From contig NZ_CP063982.1 in NCBI RefSeq assembly GCF_022811525.1, positions 1,178,001-1,242,000 on the forward strand: a stretch of 64,000 nt of DNA, written 5' to 3'. The DNA comes from Orrella daihaiensis. Its GTDB lineage: Bacteria > Pseudomonadota > Gammaproteobacteria > Burkholderiales > Burkholderiaceae_B. Of the stretch, positions 1-7,757 are shown one piece after another. Below the pieces are notes generated by a model. The model ran no database searches. It saw only the letters and a list, made by a program, of their open reading frames with translations, and was not told where the DNA came from. Positions within the stretch are counted from its first letter, which is position 1. Each line of letters begins with the position of its first letter. A program made the position numbers and the translations under genes.

Positions 1-24
1 AGCAAATAACAAGGAGAAGTGGTC

Positions 25-942
25 ATGCGTATTTTGGTGATTGGTGGCACCGGTTTTATCGGGCAACATGTGGTAGCCAAACTAGCCGCACGTGGTGACA
101 AGGTGTTCGTGCCCACCAGACGGTTGCGCCATGCCCGTGACTTGATGGTCCATCCGACTGTCACCATCATGCCGGGCGACGTCCACGACGAGTCCGTACT
201 TAATTCGCTGGTTCAAGGCATGGATGCGGTCATCAATCTGGTGGGTGTGTTGCACAGTCCGTCAGGACAGCCCTACGGTCCAGCCTTTGATGCGGCACAC
301 GTGAAGCTGCCAGCGGCGATTGCGCGCGCGTGTGCAACTCACGGGGTGAAGCGGCTTGTGCATGTCAGTGCGCTTGGGGCGAGTGCCAATGGCTCGAGCC
401 AGTACTCAAGGTCAAAGGCGGCCGGTGAGGCGGCGATTGCCGAGGTGGCTGCACAAACACCTGAACTGTGCACGACGATTTTTAGACCTTCGGTGGTGTT
501 TGGTCCAGGGGATAAGTTCATGAACATGTTTGCCGGTCTGGCAAAATGGTTTTTCGTGTTGCCCTTGGCGGGCAGTAAAGCCCGTCTGCAGCCGGTTTAT
601 GTTGAAGATGTGGCTCAAGCGATCGTGAATTGCCTCGATCAAAAGGGTACTTGCGGCCAGACATACGACCTCGCCGGCCCCGAGGTCTATACCCTTGGGG
701 AACTAGTGGCGCTGGCAGCCAAGTACAGCGGCCATCCGCGACCAGTGGTTGATTTACCCATGGGCATTGGGCGCATGCAGGCCTGGTTCTTCGAGTGTCT
801 GCCAGGTGAGCCCTTGATGTCACGCGACAATCTCGATTCATTGCAAACTGACAACGTCAGTGATCACCCCATGGATCCGATTCTGGGTGTAGTAGCCACG
901 CCCCTCGAGGCGGTGGCACCGAGATACCTCAAGTCCTACTGA
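25..942 (+). CDS. NAD(P)-binding SDR-family protein, complex I NDUFA9-like
   Basis: A 305-residue Rossmann-fold protein of the atypical short-chain dehydrogenase/reductase class that includes the mitochondrial complex I subunit NDUFA9 and its bacterial relatives. The dinucleotide-binding motif GGTGFIG is at residues 7-13 and a YxxxK signature (YSRSK) is near residues 127-131. I start it at ATG 25 rather than the in-frame GTG at 19, because AAGGAG at 11-16 is correctly spaced for the ATG and almost touches the GTG. It is followed on the same strand, after about 70 nt, by a carboxymuconolactone-decarboxylase-like gene. No respiratory complex I genes are nearby. The NDUFA9 label comes from overall resemblance; substrate and partner cannot be read from sequence. 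Confidence 0.8.
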   Translation: MRILVIGGTGFIGQHVVAKLAARGDKVFVPTRRLRHARDLMVHPTVTIMPGDVHDESVLNSLVQGMDAVINLVGVLHSPSGQPYGPAFDAAHVKLPAAIARACATHGVKRLVHVSALGASANGSSQYSRSKAAGEAAIAEVAAQTPELCTTIFRPSVVFGPGDKFMNMFAGLAKWFFVLPLAGSKARLQPVYVEDVAQAIVNCLDQKGTCGQTYDLAGPEVYTLGELVALAAKYSGHPRPVVDLPMGIGRMQAWFFECLPGEPLMSRDNLDSLQTDNVSDHPMDPILGVVATPLEAVAPRYLKSY

Positions 943-1011
943 TTGCTTGAGCAGGCCGGATGTCAAACGGTTTGCTGAAAGTGGTTTTTAAATGTTTTTG
1001 TTGGAGATTTC

Positions 1012-1542
1012 ATGGCACGCATTCCGTACGCCGATCTGACCCGAGAAGAAGTTCAGCCCCTGGTGCAAAAAATAAAGGCTGAGCGTGGTGAAGTTCTACA
1101 CCTATATCGCATGCTGATGCACAGCGTGCCGGTGGCCACTGGCTGGCTAGGCTATCTGACGGCGATTCGCCAGCAGTGCAAGCTGTCAGCAGCCTTGCGT
1201 GAACTGGTGATTATGCGCGTAGCGCATATCAACGGTGCGCCCTATGAAGCCGATCAGCATAGGCCCTTCGCCCTGAAAGCCGGCGTGACCGAAGCTCAGC
1301 TCAATGCCTTGGCTAATTGGCGTGCCGACGAGAGCGTGTTTGACCAGACTCAACGTGATGTGTTGGCGTATACCGATGCCATGACCACCCATGTGCATGT
1401 GCCTGATGAGGTCGCGACTGCCGTACGCCAGCACTTTGACCATGAGCAATTGGTCGAGTTAACTGCCACGATTGCAGCCTACAACATGGTCTCACGATTT
1501 CTGGAGGCGATGCAGATCCACTCGGATGACCGACCCGATTGA
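1012..1542 (+). CDS. Carboxymuconolactone decarboxylase (AhpD-like) family protein without CxxC
   Basis: A 176-residue helical protein of the carboxymuconolactone decarboxylase/AhpD family. The core region around residues 60-95 has the family pattern of a helix followed by an asparagine and a histidine (NGAPYEADQH). The paired redox cysteines of true AhpD peroxidases are absent: the CxxC position reads APYE. It is therefore unlikely to be a thiol peroxidase, and a decarboxylase-like or unknown reaction is more plausible. ATG 1012 has TTGGAG a few bases upstream. It converges on ruvA with a 13-nt gap, so the two transcripts probably meet here. No aromatic-degradation genes surround it, so no pathway can be assigned. 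Confidence 0.82.
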   Translation: MARIPYADLTREEVQPLVQKIKAERGEVLHLYRMLMHSVPVATGWLGYLTAIRQQCKLSAALRELVIMRVAHINGAPYEADQHRPFALKAGVTEAQLNALANWRADESVFDQTQRDVLAYTDAMTTHVHVPDEVATAVRQHFDHEQLVELTATIAAYNMVSRFLEAMQIHSDDRPD

Positions 1543-1555
1543 ACTAGCCGACTGA

Positions 1556-2125
1556 TTAGCGTGCGAGTGCTTTGAGGGCTAGGCGTATGCCTTCGGACAC
1601 CTCTACGCCGGCTGGCAGCGTTTTAATCGCTGCCAGCGACTCCTTGTCTGAGTAGCCGAGTGCGGTCAAGGCCTGCAGGATGTCAGTCTCATGCGAGGTG
1701 CCCACTGCGGTGGCAATGTTGTCGGCACCGAGCTTGCCTTTGAGTTCGAGTAGCAGTCGTTCAGCTGTTTTTTTGCCGATACCAGGTACTTTGGTCAAAC
1801 GTCCGGTTTCTTGCAAGGTAACGGCTTGCGCAAGCTCTGCCACTGACAGTCCGGAGAGCACCGCGAGCGCGGTTCTGGCGCCAATGCCGGTGACTTTAAT
1901 GAGTTCTCTAAAAGTCTGGCGCTCTTGCTGTGTCGCAAAGCCAAACAGAATGTGGGCGTCTTCACGCACCACGAGATGGGTCAATAGCGTGACCTTGGCA
2001 CCAACCTCGGGCAGATCGTAGAGCGTGGTCATCGAGACCTCAATGTCATAGCCCACGCCGTTGACATCAAGGCCAATTCGCGGAGGGGCTTTTTCAAACA
2101 AGGTGCCAGTTAATCTTCCGATCAT
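1556..2125 (-). CDS. ruvA: Holliday junction branch migration subunit RuvA
   Basis: A 189-residue RuvA, close to the usual length. The tetrameric protein binds Holliday junctions and loads the RuvB helicase. The N-terminal OB-fold region (about 1-63) is followed by two helix-hairpin-helix motifs, with TGIGA near residue 79 and VPGIGK near 113-118. The C-terminal domain III (about 148-189), which contacts RuvB, is present. It is the last gene of the minus-strand run ruvC-ruvA, 60 nt after ruvC. In most Burkholderiales ruvB follows directly. Here the next gene is on the opposite strand 13 nt away, so ruvB is not in this operon. Confidence 0.97.
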   Translation of the reverse strand: MIGRLTGTLFEKAPPRIGLDVNGVGYDIEVSMTTLYDLPEVGAKVTLLTHLVVREDAHILFGFATQQERQTFRELIKVTGIGARTALAVLSGLSVAELAQAVTLQETGRLTKVPGIGKKTAERLLLELKGKLGADNIATAVGTSHETDILQALTALGYSDKESLAAIKTLPAGVEVSEGIRLALKALAR

Positions 2126-2185
2126 GCCAGGTCTCGAATAGGTTTGCTATCTGTGCGGGTATTCTGTGTGGTCACAGATGACATA

Positions 2186-2746
2186 TTAAAGCCCACGCCG
2201 GAATCTGCCACCTTTGACACTTGAGCGCGATGATCGGGCGGCCACTGTCCGCCAGCCTTGACCGGTTAGCGCTTGCCCCAGTGGGGCAGTATGGGCATGA
2301 CAAATGGCGCATGCCAAGGCGTCAGCCGGATCAGGCGCGGGCACCCCCTCGAGGCTTAGCAACTGTTGCACCATCATCTGCACTTGTTCCTTGGCAGCTT
2401 TGCCATGGCCCACTACCGATTTTTTGACTTGCAAGGCTGTGTATTCATGCACGGTCAGTCCACTGTCGGCCAGGGCACACATCGCCGCACCTCGAGCTTG
2501 GCCCAGCAGGAGGGTAGACTGCGGATTGGTATTGACGAACACAATCTCCAGCGCCGCCACATCAGGTTGTGTTTGTCGGACAACTTCACGCAAATTGTCA
2601 AGAATGACTTTCAGGCGTTCAGGCAAGGAGACATCGCTTGGTACGATGATGGTGCCGCTTGCGACATATGTCAGGCGACTGCCATGGCTATCAATGACAC
2701 CGAAGCCTGTGCGTCTTAATCCAGGGTCTACTCCAAGTATGCGCAT
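2186..2746 (-). CDS. ruvC: Crossover junction endodeoxyribonuclease RuvC
   Basis: A 186-residue RuvC, the Holliday-junction resolvase that nicks symmetric strands using two metal ions. All four expected acidic catalytic residues can be placed: D7 in VDPG, E67 in ALEIVF, and D139 and D142 in the DPADA segment. The C-terminal tail is basic (RSSRSSVKGGRFRR). It lies 26 nt downstream of purH on the same strand and 60 nt upstream of ruvA, consistent with a shared transcript dusB-fis-purH-ruvC-ruvA. I see no LexA-type operator before it, so SOS control of this copy is not evident. Confidence 0.97.
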   Translation of the reverse strand: MRILGVDPGLRRTGFGVIDSHGSRLTYVASGTIIVPSDVSLPERLKVILDNLREVVRQTQPDVAALEIVFVNTNPQSTLLLGQARGAAMCALADSGLTVHEYTALQVKKSVVGHGKAAKEQVQMMVQQLLSLEGVPAPDPADALACAICHAHTAPLGQALTGQGWRTVAARSSRSSVKGGRFRRGL

Positions 2747-2772
2747 GATTGGTCAGTGCTTGAGCGCCAGAC

Positions 2773-4365
2773 TTAATGACGGAAATGACGCATGCCAGTC
2801 AACACCATCACTACGTCGCGCTCATCAGCCGCGGCAATCACCTCAGCATCACGCATGCTGCCTCCGGGTTGGATCACGCAGGTGGCTCCCGCATCGACCA
2901 CCACATCGAGCCCGTCACGGAACGGGAAGAACGCGTCTGAAGCCACGGCGCTGCCGCGAAGATCAAGCCCGGCGTTCTCTGCCTTGATCGAGGCGATACG
3001 GGCCGAATCTACCCGACTCATCTGACCTGCACCGACGCCAAGTGTCATGCCGTTGCCGGTGAATACGATGGCGTTGGACTTGACGAATTTCGCCACGCGC
3101 CATGCAAACAGCAAGTCCTGCATTTGCTCAGCCGTGGGTTGGCGCTTGCTGACCACTCGTAACTCGTCTTCGTTGAGCAATTGCCAGTCAGGCGTTTGGA
3201 TCAACCAGCCGCCACCGACACGTTTGACATCAATGTCGTTATGCGCGGGGCCCATGGGAATTTCAAGTACACGCACGTTTTTCTTGTGTTGCAAGACCGC
3301 AAGCGCAGCCCCATCAAAACCGGGTGCAATCAGCACTTCGAGAAACTGGCTGGATACGGCTTCGGCGGTCGCCGCATCGATGGGGCGGTTAAACGCGATG
3401 ATGCCGCCAAATGCCGAGGTCGGGTCAGTGCGGAATGCTTTTTCATAGGCGCGGTAGGTGTCTTCGCCGATAGCTACACCGCAAGGATTGGCGTGCTTGA
3501 CAATCACACACGCTGGTTTGTCAAAGCTTCTGACACAATCCCATGCCGCATCGGCATCAGCAATGTTGTTGTAGGACAGCTCTTTGCCCTGTAGCTGTTT
3601 GTAGTGACCCAAGAGTCCGGTAGGCACACTTGGGTCGCGGTAAAAGGCAGCAATCTGTTGTGGGTTTTCGCCGTAACGCAAAATCTGTTCGCGTTTGAGT
3701 TGCAAGGTCAGCGTGCGTGGCCAGGTCTCGCGTTCAGGTGTTTGTTGCAGCGCAGGTTCGGCATCTGCCAAGCTTGTCAGGTAAGCCGCAATCGCGCCGT
3801 CATAGGCGCTGGTATGCGCGTAAACCTTGGCAGCAAGCTCTAGGCGTAAGGCGAAACTGGTCTGGTTCTTGTGCTCATCCATGTCTGATAGCACTCGCGA
3901 GTAGTCGGTCGGGTCTATCACGACCGTGACACCACCGGCGCGATTGCCATGGTTTTTAGCGGCAGCTCTGAGCATTGCTGGTCCACCAATATCGATGTTC
4001 TCTACTGCATCGTCAAACGAGCAATCCGCCTTGGCGACCGTTTCGCGAAACGGATAAAGATTCACCACCAGCAGGTCGATGCGATCAATCCCATGCTTTT
4101 TCAGTGTCTGCATGTGCTCTTCGGTGTCACGCCGAGCAAGTAGGCCGCCGTGAATCTTGGGATGCAGGGTCTTGACACGACCGTCCAGAATCTCCGGCGA
4201 GCCCGTGTGTTTGGCCACCTCGGTGACCGGCAAGCCGGCATCGGCTAGTAATTTGGCTGTGCCACCCGTGGATAACAGGCGCACGCCACGCTGATGCAGC
4301 GATTGTGCAAATGGCACGACGCCGGACTTGTCAGAAACGGAAATCAAAGCGGTTTGGATTTTCAT
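2773..4365 (-). CDS. purH: Bifunctional AICAR transformylase/IMP cyclohydrolase
   Basis: A 530-residue PurH catalysing the last two steps of de novo purine synthesis: formylation of AICAR by 10-formyl-tetrahydrofolate, then ring closure to IMP. The N-terminal MGS-like cyclohydrolase domain opens with ALISVSDKSG and contains STGGT. The transformylase domain carries the conserved FVKSNAIVF segment near the C-terminal third. Full length compared with the family (about 525-530). It lies between fis (53-nt gap) and ruvC (26-nt gap). The fis-purH neighbourhood is common in betaproteobacteria. Confidence 0.98.
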   Translation of the reverse strand: MKIQTALISVSDKSGVVPFAQSLHQRGVRLLSTGGTAKLLADAGLPVTEVAKHTGSPEILDGRVKTLHPKIHGGLLARRDTEEHMQTLKKHGIDRIDLLVVNLYPFRETVAKADCSFDDAVENIDIGGPAMLRAAAKNHGNRAGGVTVVIDPTDYSRVLSDMDEHKNQTSFALRLELAAKVYAHTSAYDGAIAAYLTSLADAEPALQQTPERETWPRTLTLQLKREQILRYGENPQQIAAFYRDPSVPTGLLGHYKQLQGKELSYNNIADADAAWDCVRSFDKPACVIVKHANPCGVAIGEDTYRAYEKAFRTDPTSAFGGIIAFNRPIDAATAEAVSSQFLEVLIAPGFDGAALAVLQHKKNVRVLEIPMGPAHNDIDVKRVGGGWLIQTPDWQLLNEDELRVVSKRQPTAEQMQDLLFAWRVAKFVKSNAIVFTGNGMTLGVGAGQMSRVDSARIASIKAENAGLDLRGSAVASDAFFPFRDGLDVVVDAGATCVIQPGGSMRDAEVIAAADERDVVMVLTGMRHFRH

Positions 4366-4418
4366 GATGAGGCAAGAGAAAGATCAGAAAGAAGCGAGTG
4401 GCCATGGGCCCAGATGAT

Positions 4419-4658
4419 TTAAATCAGTTGATGCAGTTGCAGTTTTTTGCGTAAGGTATTGCGCGTGATTCCCAGCATATCAGCAGCTTTGGACTGGTTG
4501 CCGCCAGCATGATCCATGGCGGTCTCCAGTAGCGGCTTTTCAACGCAACGCATCACCATGTCCCACATGTTGGTGGGTTCAATTTGACCCAGGTCTTCAA
4601 GGTAGAGCGCCAGGTTTAGCCGCACGGATTCATCTAGTGGAGTGACATTTTTTTTCAT
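4419..4658 (-). CDS. fis: DNA-binding protein Fis
   Basis: A 79-residue Fis family nucleoid protein. The C-terminal helix-turn-helix is clear (GGNQSKAADMLGITRNTLRK, roughly residues 53-72), matching the Fis/NtrC-type HTH. It is shorter than the 98-residue enterobacterial protein at its N terminus, as is usual in betaproteobacteria. It starts 12 nt after the dusB stop, so dusB-fis is almost certainly one operon, the same arrangement as in enterobacteria. Fis bends DNA and modulates rRNA promoters, recombination and topology. Confidence 0.95.
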   Translation of the reverse strand: MKKNVTPLDESVRLNLALYLEDLGQIEPTNMWDMVMRCVEKPLLETAMDHAGGNQSKAADMLGITRNTLRKKLQLHQLI

Positions 4659-4670
4659 GGATATCTCTTG

Positions 4671-5678
4671 TTAGGCGGCAAGCCGACTGCCAGCGTGATC
4701 CCGATCCAGTGCTTCATCAAACCAACGTTGAACCTCCCGCGCTTGCTCAGCCGTGTCATCGATGACATTGATGCGAGCGGTAAGCGTATCGCCATGCGGG
4801 ATATTCTGCAGGTACCAGCCAATGTGCTTGCGTGCAGTACGAACGCCAGTGTACTCGCCATAGAACTGGTAGTGGTCTTGCAGATGATGTAACAAAAGGT
4901 CACGAATTTCAGATAGTGTTGGTGGTGGGTGCGTTTGCCCGGTGCGCAGATAGTGGTCTACTTCTCTGAATATCCAGGGTCTACCCATCGCAGCGCGTCC
5001 GATCATGACAGCATCTGCGCCGGTGTGATCTAGCACCATGCGTGCTTTCTCGGGGCTGTCAATGTCGCCATTGGCAATCACGGGCATGCAGGTTTCGGCC
5101 TTAACGGCTGCGATGGTGTCGTATTCAGCCTCACCTTCATAGCGGTCAGCGCGTGTACGTCCGTGCAGCGTCAAGGCGGCAATGCCCAGCGACTCAGCCA
5201 GTTTGGCGATGCGTAAAGCGTTGCGATTGTGACGATCCCAGCCAGTGCGCGTCTTCAGCGTGACAGGCACATTGTGTGGGCTACAGGCTTTAACCACAGA
5301 CTCCAGAATCCGGGCCACGAGATCTTCATGCTGTAACAGGGCTGAGCCTGCTGCCACCTTACAAACTTTTTTAGCAGGGCAGCCCATGTTGATGTCAATG
5401 ATGCGTGCGCCTTTGCCGATGTTGTAGACCGCGGCCTGAGCCATCGTGTCCGGGTCAGCGCCGGCGATTTGTACCGTGATGGGGTCGATTTCTCCGGTGT
5501 GATCCAGGCGCCGGGAGGTCTTGACGCTGTCCCATAATGCCGGGTTGCTGGCAGCCATCTCGGACACAGCGTGCCCGGCTCCCAAGCGCTTGCAAAGTTG
5601 ACGAAACGGCCGGTCAGTCACCCCTGCCATGGGGGCGACAAACACTTGATTGGGGAAGGTCCATTGGCCGATTTGCAT
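4671..5678 (-). CDS. dusB: tRNA-dihydrouridine synthase DusB
   Basis: A 335-residue flavin-dependent tRNA-dihydrouridine synthase. The FMN-binding TIM barrel begins with VFVAPMAGVTDRPFR. The active-site cysteine is in the conserved NMGCPAKKVCK segment, and the HGRTRADRY and ANGDI motifs of Dus proteins are present. Adjacency to fis identifies it as the DusB branch, which reduces U17 of tRNA in E. coli. It is the first gene of the run dusB-fis-purH-ruvC-ruvA. The gap upstream (63 nt to the next minus-strand gene) may hold the operon promoter, but I could not pick one out. Confidence 0.95.
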   Translation of the reverse strand: MQIGQWTFPNQVFVAPMAGVTDRPFRQLCKRLGAGHAVSEMAASNPALWDSVKTSRRLDHTGEIDPITVQIAGADPDTMAQAAVYNIGKGARIIDINMGCPAKKVCKVAAGSALLQHEDLVARILESVVKACSPHNVPVTLKTRTGWDRHNRNALRIAKLAESLGIAALTLHGRTRADRYEGEAEYDTIAAVKAETCMPVIANGDIDSPEKARMVLDHTGADAVMIGRAAMGRPWIFREVDHYLRTGQTHPPPTLSEIRDLLLHHLQDHYQFYGEYTGVRTARKHIGWYLQNIPHGDTLTARINVIDDTAEQAREVQRWFDEALDRDHAGSRLAA

Positions 5679-5741
5679 GGCCTCATTGTATCGGAGCGGG
5701 AGGGTGATTCTGTGACAGGCACCAACCGAGACCTGTGTGTG

Positions 5742-6971
5742 TCACTGCCGCAATCCCTGCATCAAATGCCTGGCTAACGGCGCACGCAATGGTTCTATCG
5801 CATCGAGTGCCCAAAGGCTGAGGCCGGCTGCGTGTTCAAAGGGTGCCCAACCTGTGGTGAATGCCTTGGACATCAGTTCAGTGAGTTTGACCGTACCGGT
5901 GCGGTCACGGGCTCGCAGGTTCTGATAGATATCCAAGGTTCGGGCGGGGTTTCGGTGCGGGTAAGCGATCCAGTCGCGCAGGCAATGCGATAACGTGGCG
6001 ACATCACGAATGCCCAGGTTCAAGCCTTGACCTGCGACAGGGTGTAGTGTTTGGGCGGCATTGCCGATGTTGACGATCCGACCATTGACAGGGTTGGGAT
6101 CCAGGCTTTGATAAAGTGGGTAGGCTTTGAGCTTGTCCTTCACCATAAAGCGACCCAAGCGGTCACCAAATGTCTGGTTCATGGCGATTTCCAGTTCGCG
6201 CAGCTCCATGGCCTCGATCGCTCGCCCGCGCTCAGGCTCGCAACACCAGACAATCGACTGTGAGCCATCTCCATCAGGGTGCGGCAGTACCGCAAATGGC
6301 CCGCTCCGGGTGAATCGCTCATAGGCCCACCCCGGTTTGGGTTGAGTGACCCATGCTTGCCCTAATAGGGCGACCTGACGGTATTGATCGGGTGCACCAC
6401 CGTGGTTCATGCCATCGGCACGCACGGCCAGGGCGACACTGACATGGCCTTTGTCGGTACGAATGCTGACCGCATCGCCCGTTTGCATCACACTGGATGC
6501 CTTGCCCTGAATGACGGTCACCCCAATCGCTTGGGCTGCCTGCAAAAGCTTTGTGTGCAGGCTGCTGTAGCGCACGACATAGCCAAGCGCTGGCACGTTA
6601 AATTCCTCTCGGGTGATGAGCGTGCGACCTAGCCGTCCACGCTGTGAGACATGAATGGTCTGGATCGCAGTGGCGTCATGCGGCCAGACATCCAAGTCGT
6701 CAAACAGAACCCGGGTGCCTTCGTTTAGTGCGATCACCCGGTTGTCTTCGTGTGCGGCTATGTTCCAGCGTGTCACGGTCTCGGATTGAAACAGCACGAT
6801 TCGAGCTGGGTCAGGCGCCAAGCGAGCGAGCAGCAATGCCAATGCACTGCCGGTGGGTCCACCACCAACGATACCCAAATCAAACTCGATCGCGGGCGGG
6901 GCAGCCACCTTTGGTGATGTCATGGCGTTGTCAGAAATTTTTGAGGGATGCACGGATTGCAGTTTGCTCAT
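5742..6971 (-). CDS. FAD-dependent ubiquinone-biosynthesis hydroxylase (UbiH/UbiI/UbiF family)
   Basis: A 409-residue flavoprotein monooxygenase of the UbiH/COQ6 family, which hydroxylates the aromatic ring of ubiquinone precursors. The N-terminal GxGxxG dinucleotide site is GGGPTG, the internal ADG motif lies mid-protein, and the GNAAQTLHPVAGQGLN motif of the FAD domain is present. The start at 6971 gives about 28 residues before the Rossmann strand; an in-frame ATG at 6923 would give a shorter N terminus and neither has a strong ribosome-binding site. In gammaproteobacteria ubiH lies beside pepP. Here pepP is the next minus-strand gene, separated by a plus-strand TM2 gene, which favours UbiH without proving it. 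Confidence 0.88.
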   Translation of the reverse strand: MSKLQSVHPSKISDNAMTSPKVAAPPAIEFDLGIVGGGPTGSALALLLARLAPDPARIVLFQSETVTRWNIAAHEDNRVIALNEGTRVLFDDLDVWPHDATAIQTIHVSQRGRLGRTLITREEFNVPALGYVVRYSSLHTKLLQAAQAIGVTVIQGKASSVMQTGDAVSIRTDKGHVSVALAVRADGMNHGGAPDQYRQVALLGQAWVTQPKPGWAYERFTRSGPFAVLPHPDGDGSQSIVWCCEPERGRAIEAMELRELEIAMNQTFGDRLGRFMVKDKLKAYPLYQSLDPNPVNGRIVNIGNAAQTLHPVAGQGLNLGIRDVATLSHCLRDWIAYPHRNPARTLDIYQNLRARDRTGTVKLTELMSKAFTTGWAPFEHAAGLSLWALDAIEPLRAPLARHLMQGLRQ

Positions 6972-7034
6972 GACTTGAGTTTAGCCAAAATTGCGGTTTG
7001 CCCCTTAAAAAGGCAGATTCGGCAAAGCGCAAGA

Positions 7035-7063
7035 AATAAAACCTGTAAGACAATAAAACCTGT
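7035..7063. repeat. 12-nt direct repeat with a 17-nt period in a divergent intergenic region
   Basis: AATAAAACCTGT occurs exactly at 7035-7046 and 7052-7063. The 143-nt region separates the divergent hydroxylase (minus) and TM2 (plus) genes. Spacing is 17 nt, not an integral number of helical turns. It may be a binding site or chance. Confidence 0.5.
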
Positions 7064-7114
7064 CAGTCCGTACAAACTTCGCCAGATCCACAGACTGCGT
7101 ATAGAATTTCGTCC

Positions 7115-7639
7115 ATGCAAAACACAACATCAAATACAAATCCGACTTCAAGCTCAGCGACTGAACCAAGCGCATCAACAACTGATCAGGGTTCCCGGGT
7201 GTCGTTGACCAAGCCTGCGGTCAGACCAGTGCGCAGCAAGGTTATGGCTGGATTGCTGTCGTTTTACGGTGGCTGGTTTGGTGCGCACTGGTTCTATTTG
7301 GGACGTCGATATCCATGGGTGTTGGGGGTGCTTGCAGCCGTATTGTTGTTTCTGGCTAGCCGTGCCGAGATCTGGTGGGACACGCCCGCGATGTTCCTGT
7401 TGTTCATTCCGGCCATTGCCGGTTTTATTGAGGCGATTGTGCTGTGTCTGACCAGCGACGCCAAGTTCGATGCACGGTATAACCCGGGTTTTGTGCGTGA
7501 CAAGCCCACCGGATGGGGGCCGGTTCTGGTGGCAAGTTTCGGATTGTTAATCGGTACGGTGCTGACCATGTTTGCCATCGCGCATGTGGTGCTGCATATT
7601 TGGAGCAGGCTCGGTTGGCTTGATGGCTTGAATTTCTGA
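7115..7639 (+). CDS. TM2 domain-containing membrane protein
   Basis: A 174-residue inner-membrane protein. After a low-complexity, serine/threonine-rich N-terminal tail (about residues 1-45), the segment beginning SKVMAGLLSFYGGWFGAHWF matches the TM2 domain: a basic residue, a helix, and a G.HWFYLGR turn. Further hydrophobic helices follow near residues 65-80, 88-108 and 133-155. TM2 proteins occur in many bacteria without an established biochemical role. It is a single gene with a possible TATAGA-type -10 just upstream (about 7100-7105), divergent from the ubiquinone hydroxylase. Confidence 0.8.
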   Translation: MQNTTSNTNPTSSSATEPSASTTDQGSRVSLTKPAVRPVRSKVMAGLLSFYGGWFGAHWFYLGRRYPWVLGVLAAVLLFLASRAEIWWDTPAMFLLFIPAIAGFIEAIVLCLTSDAKFDARYNPGFVRDKPTGWGPVLVASFGLLIGTVLTMFAIAHVVLHIWSRLGWLDGLNF

Positions 7640-7757
7640 GTTCAACGCTGGCAAACAAACCCGCCGCCGGCAGCTTTATGCTGCGACGGTTGATTGCTTT
7701 CAATATGAGATTTGCGGATTAGACCACCCGAAAGGGTATAGATTAGTCCAAGGCTTT

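Noticed and set aside
2304..2987. A 227-codon plus-strand frame over ruvC and purH
   Set aside because: It spans the ends of two well-supported genes on the other strand and encodes a low-complexity, serine/alanine-rich sequence with no family resemblance.
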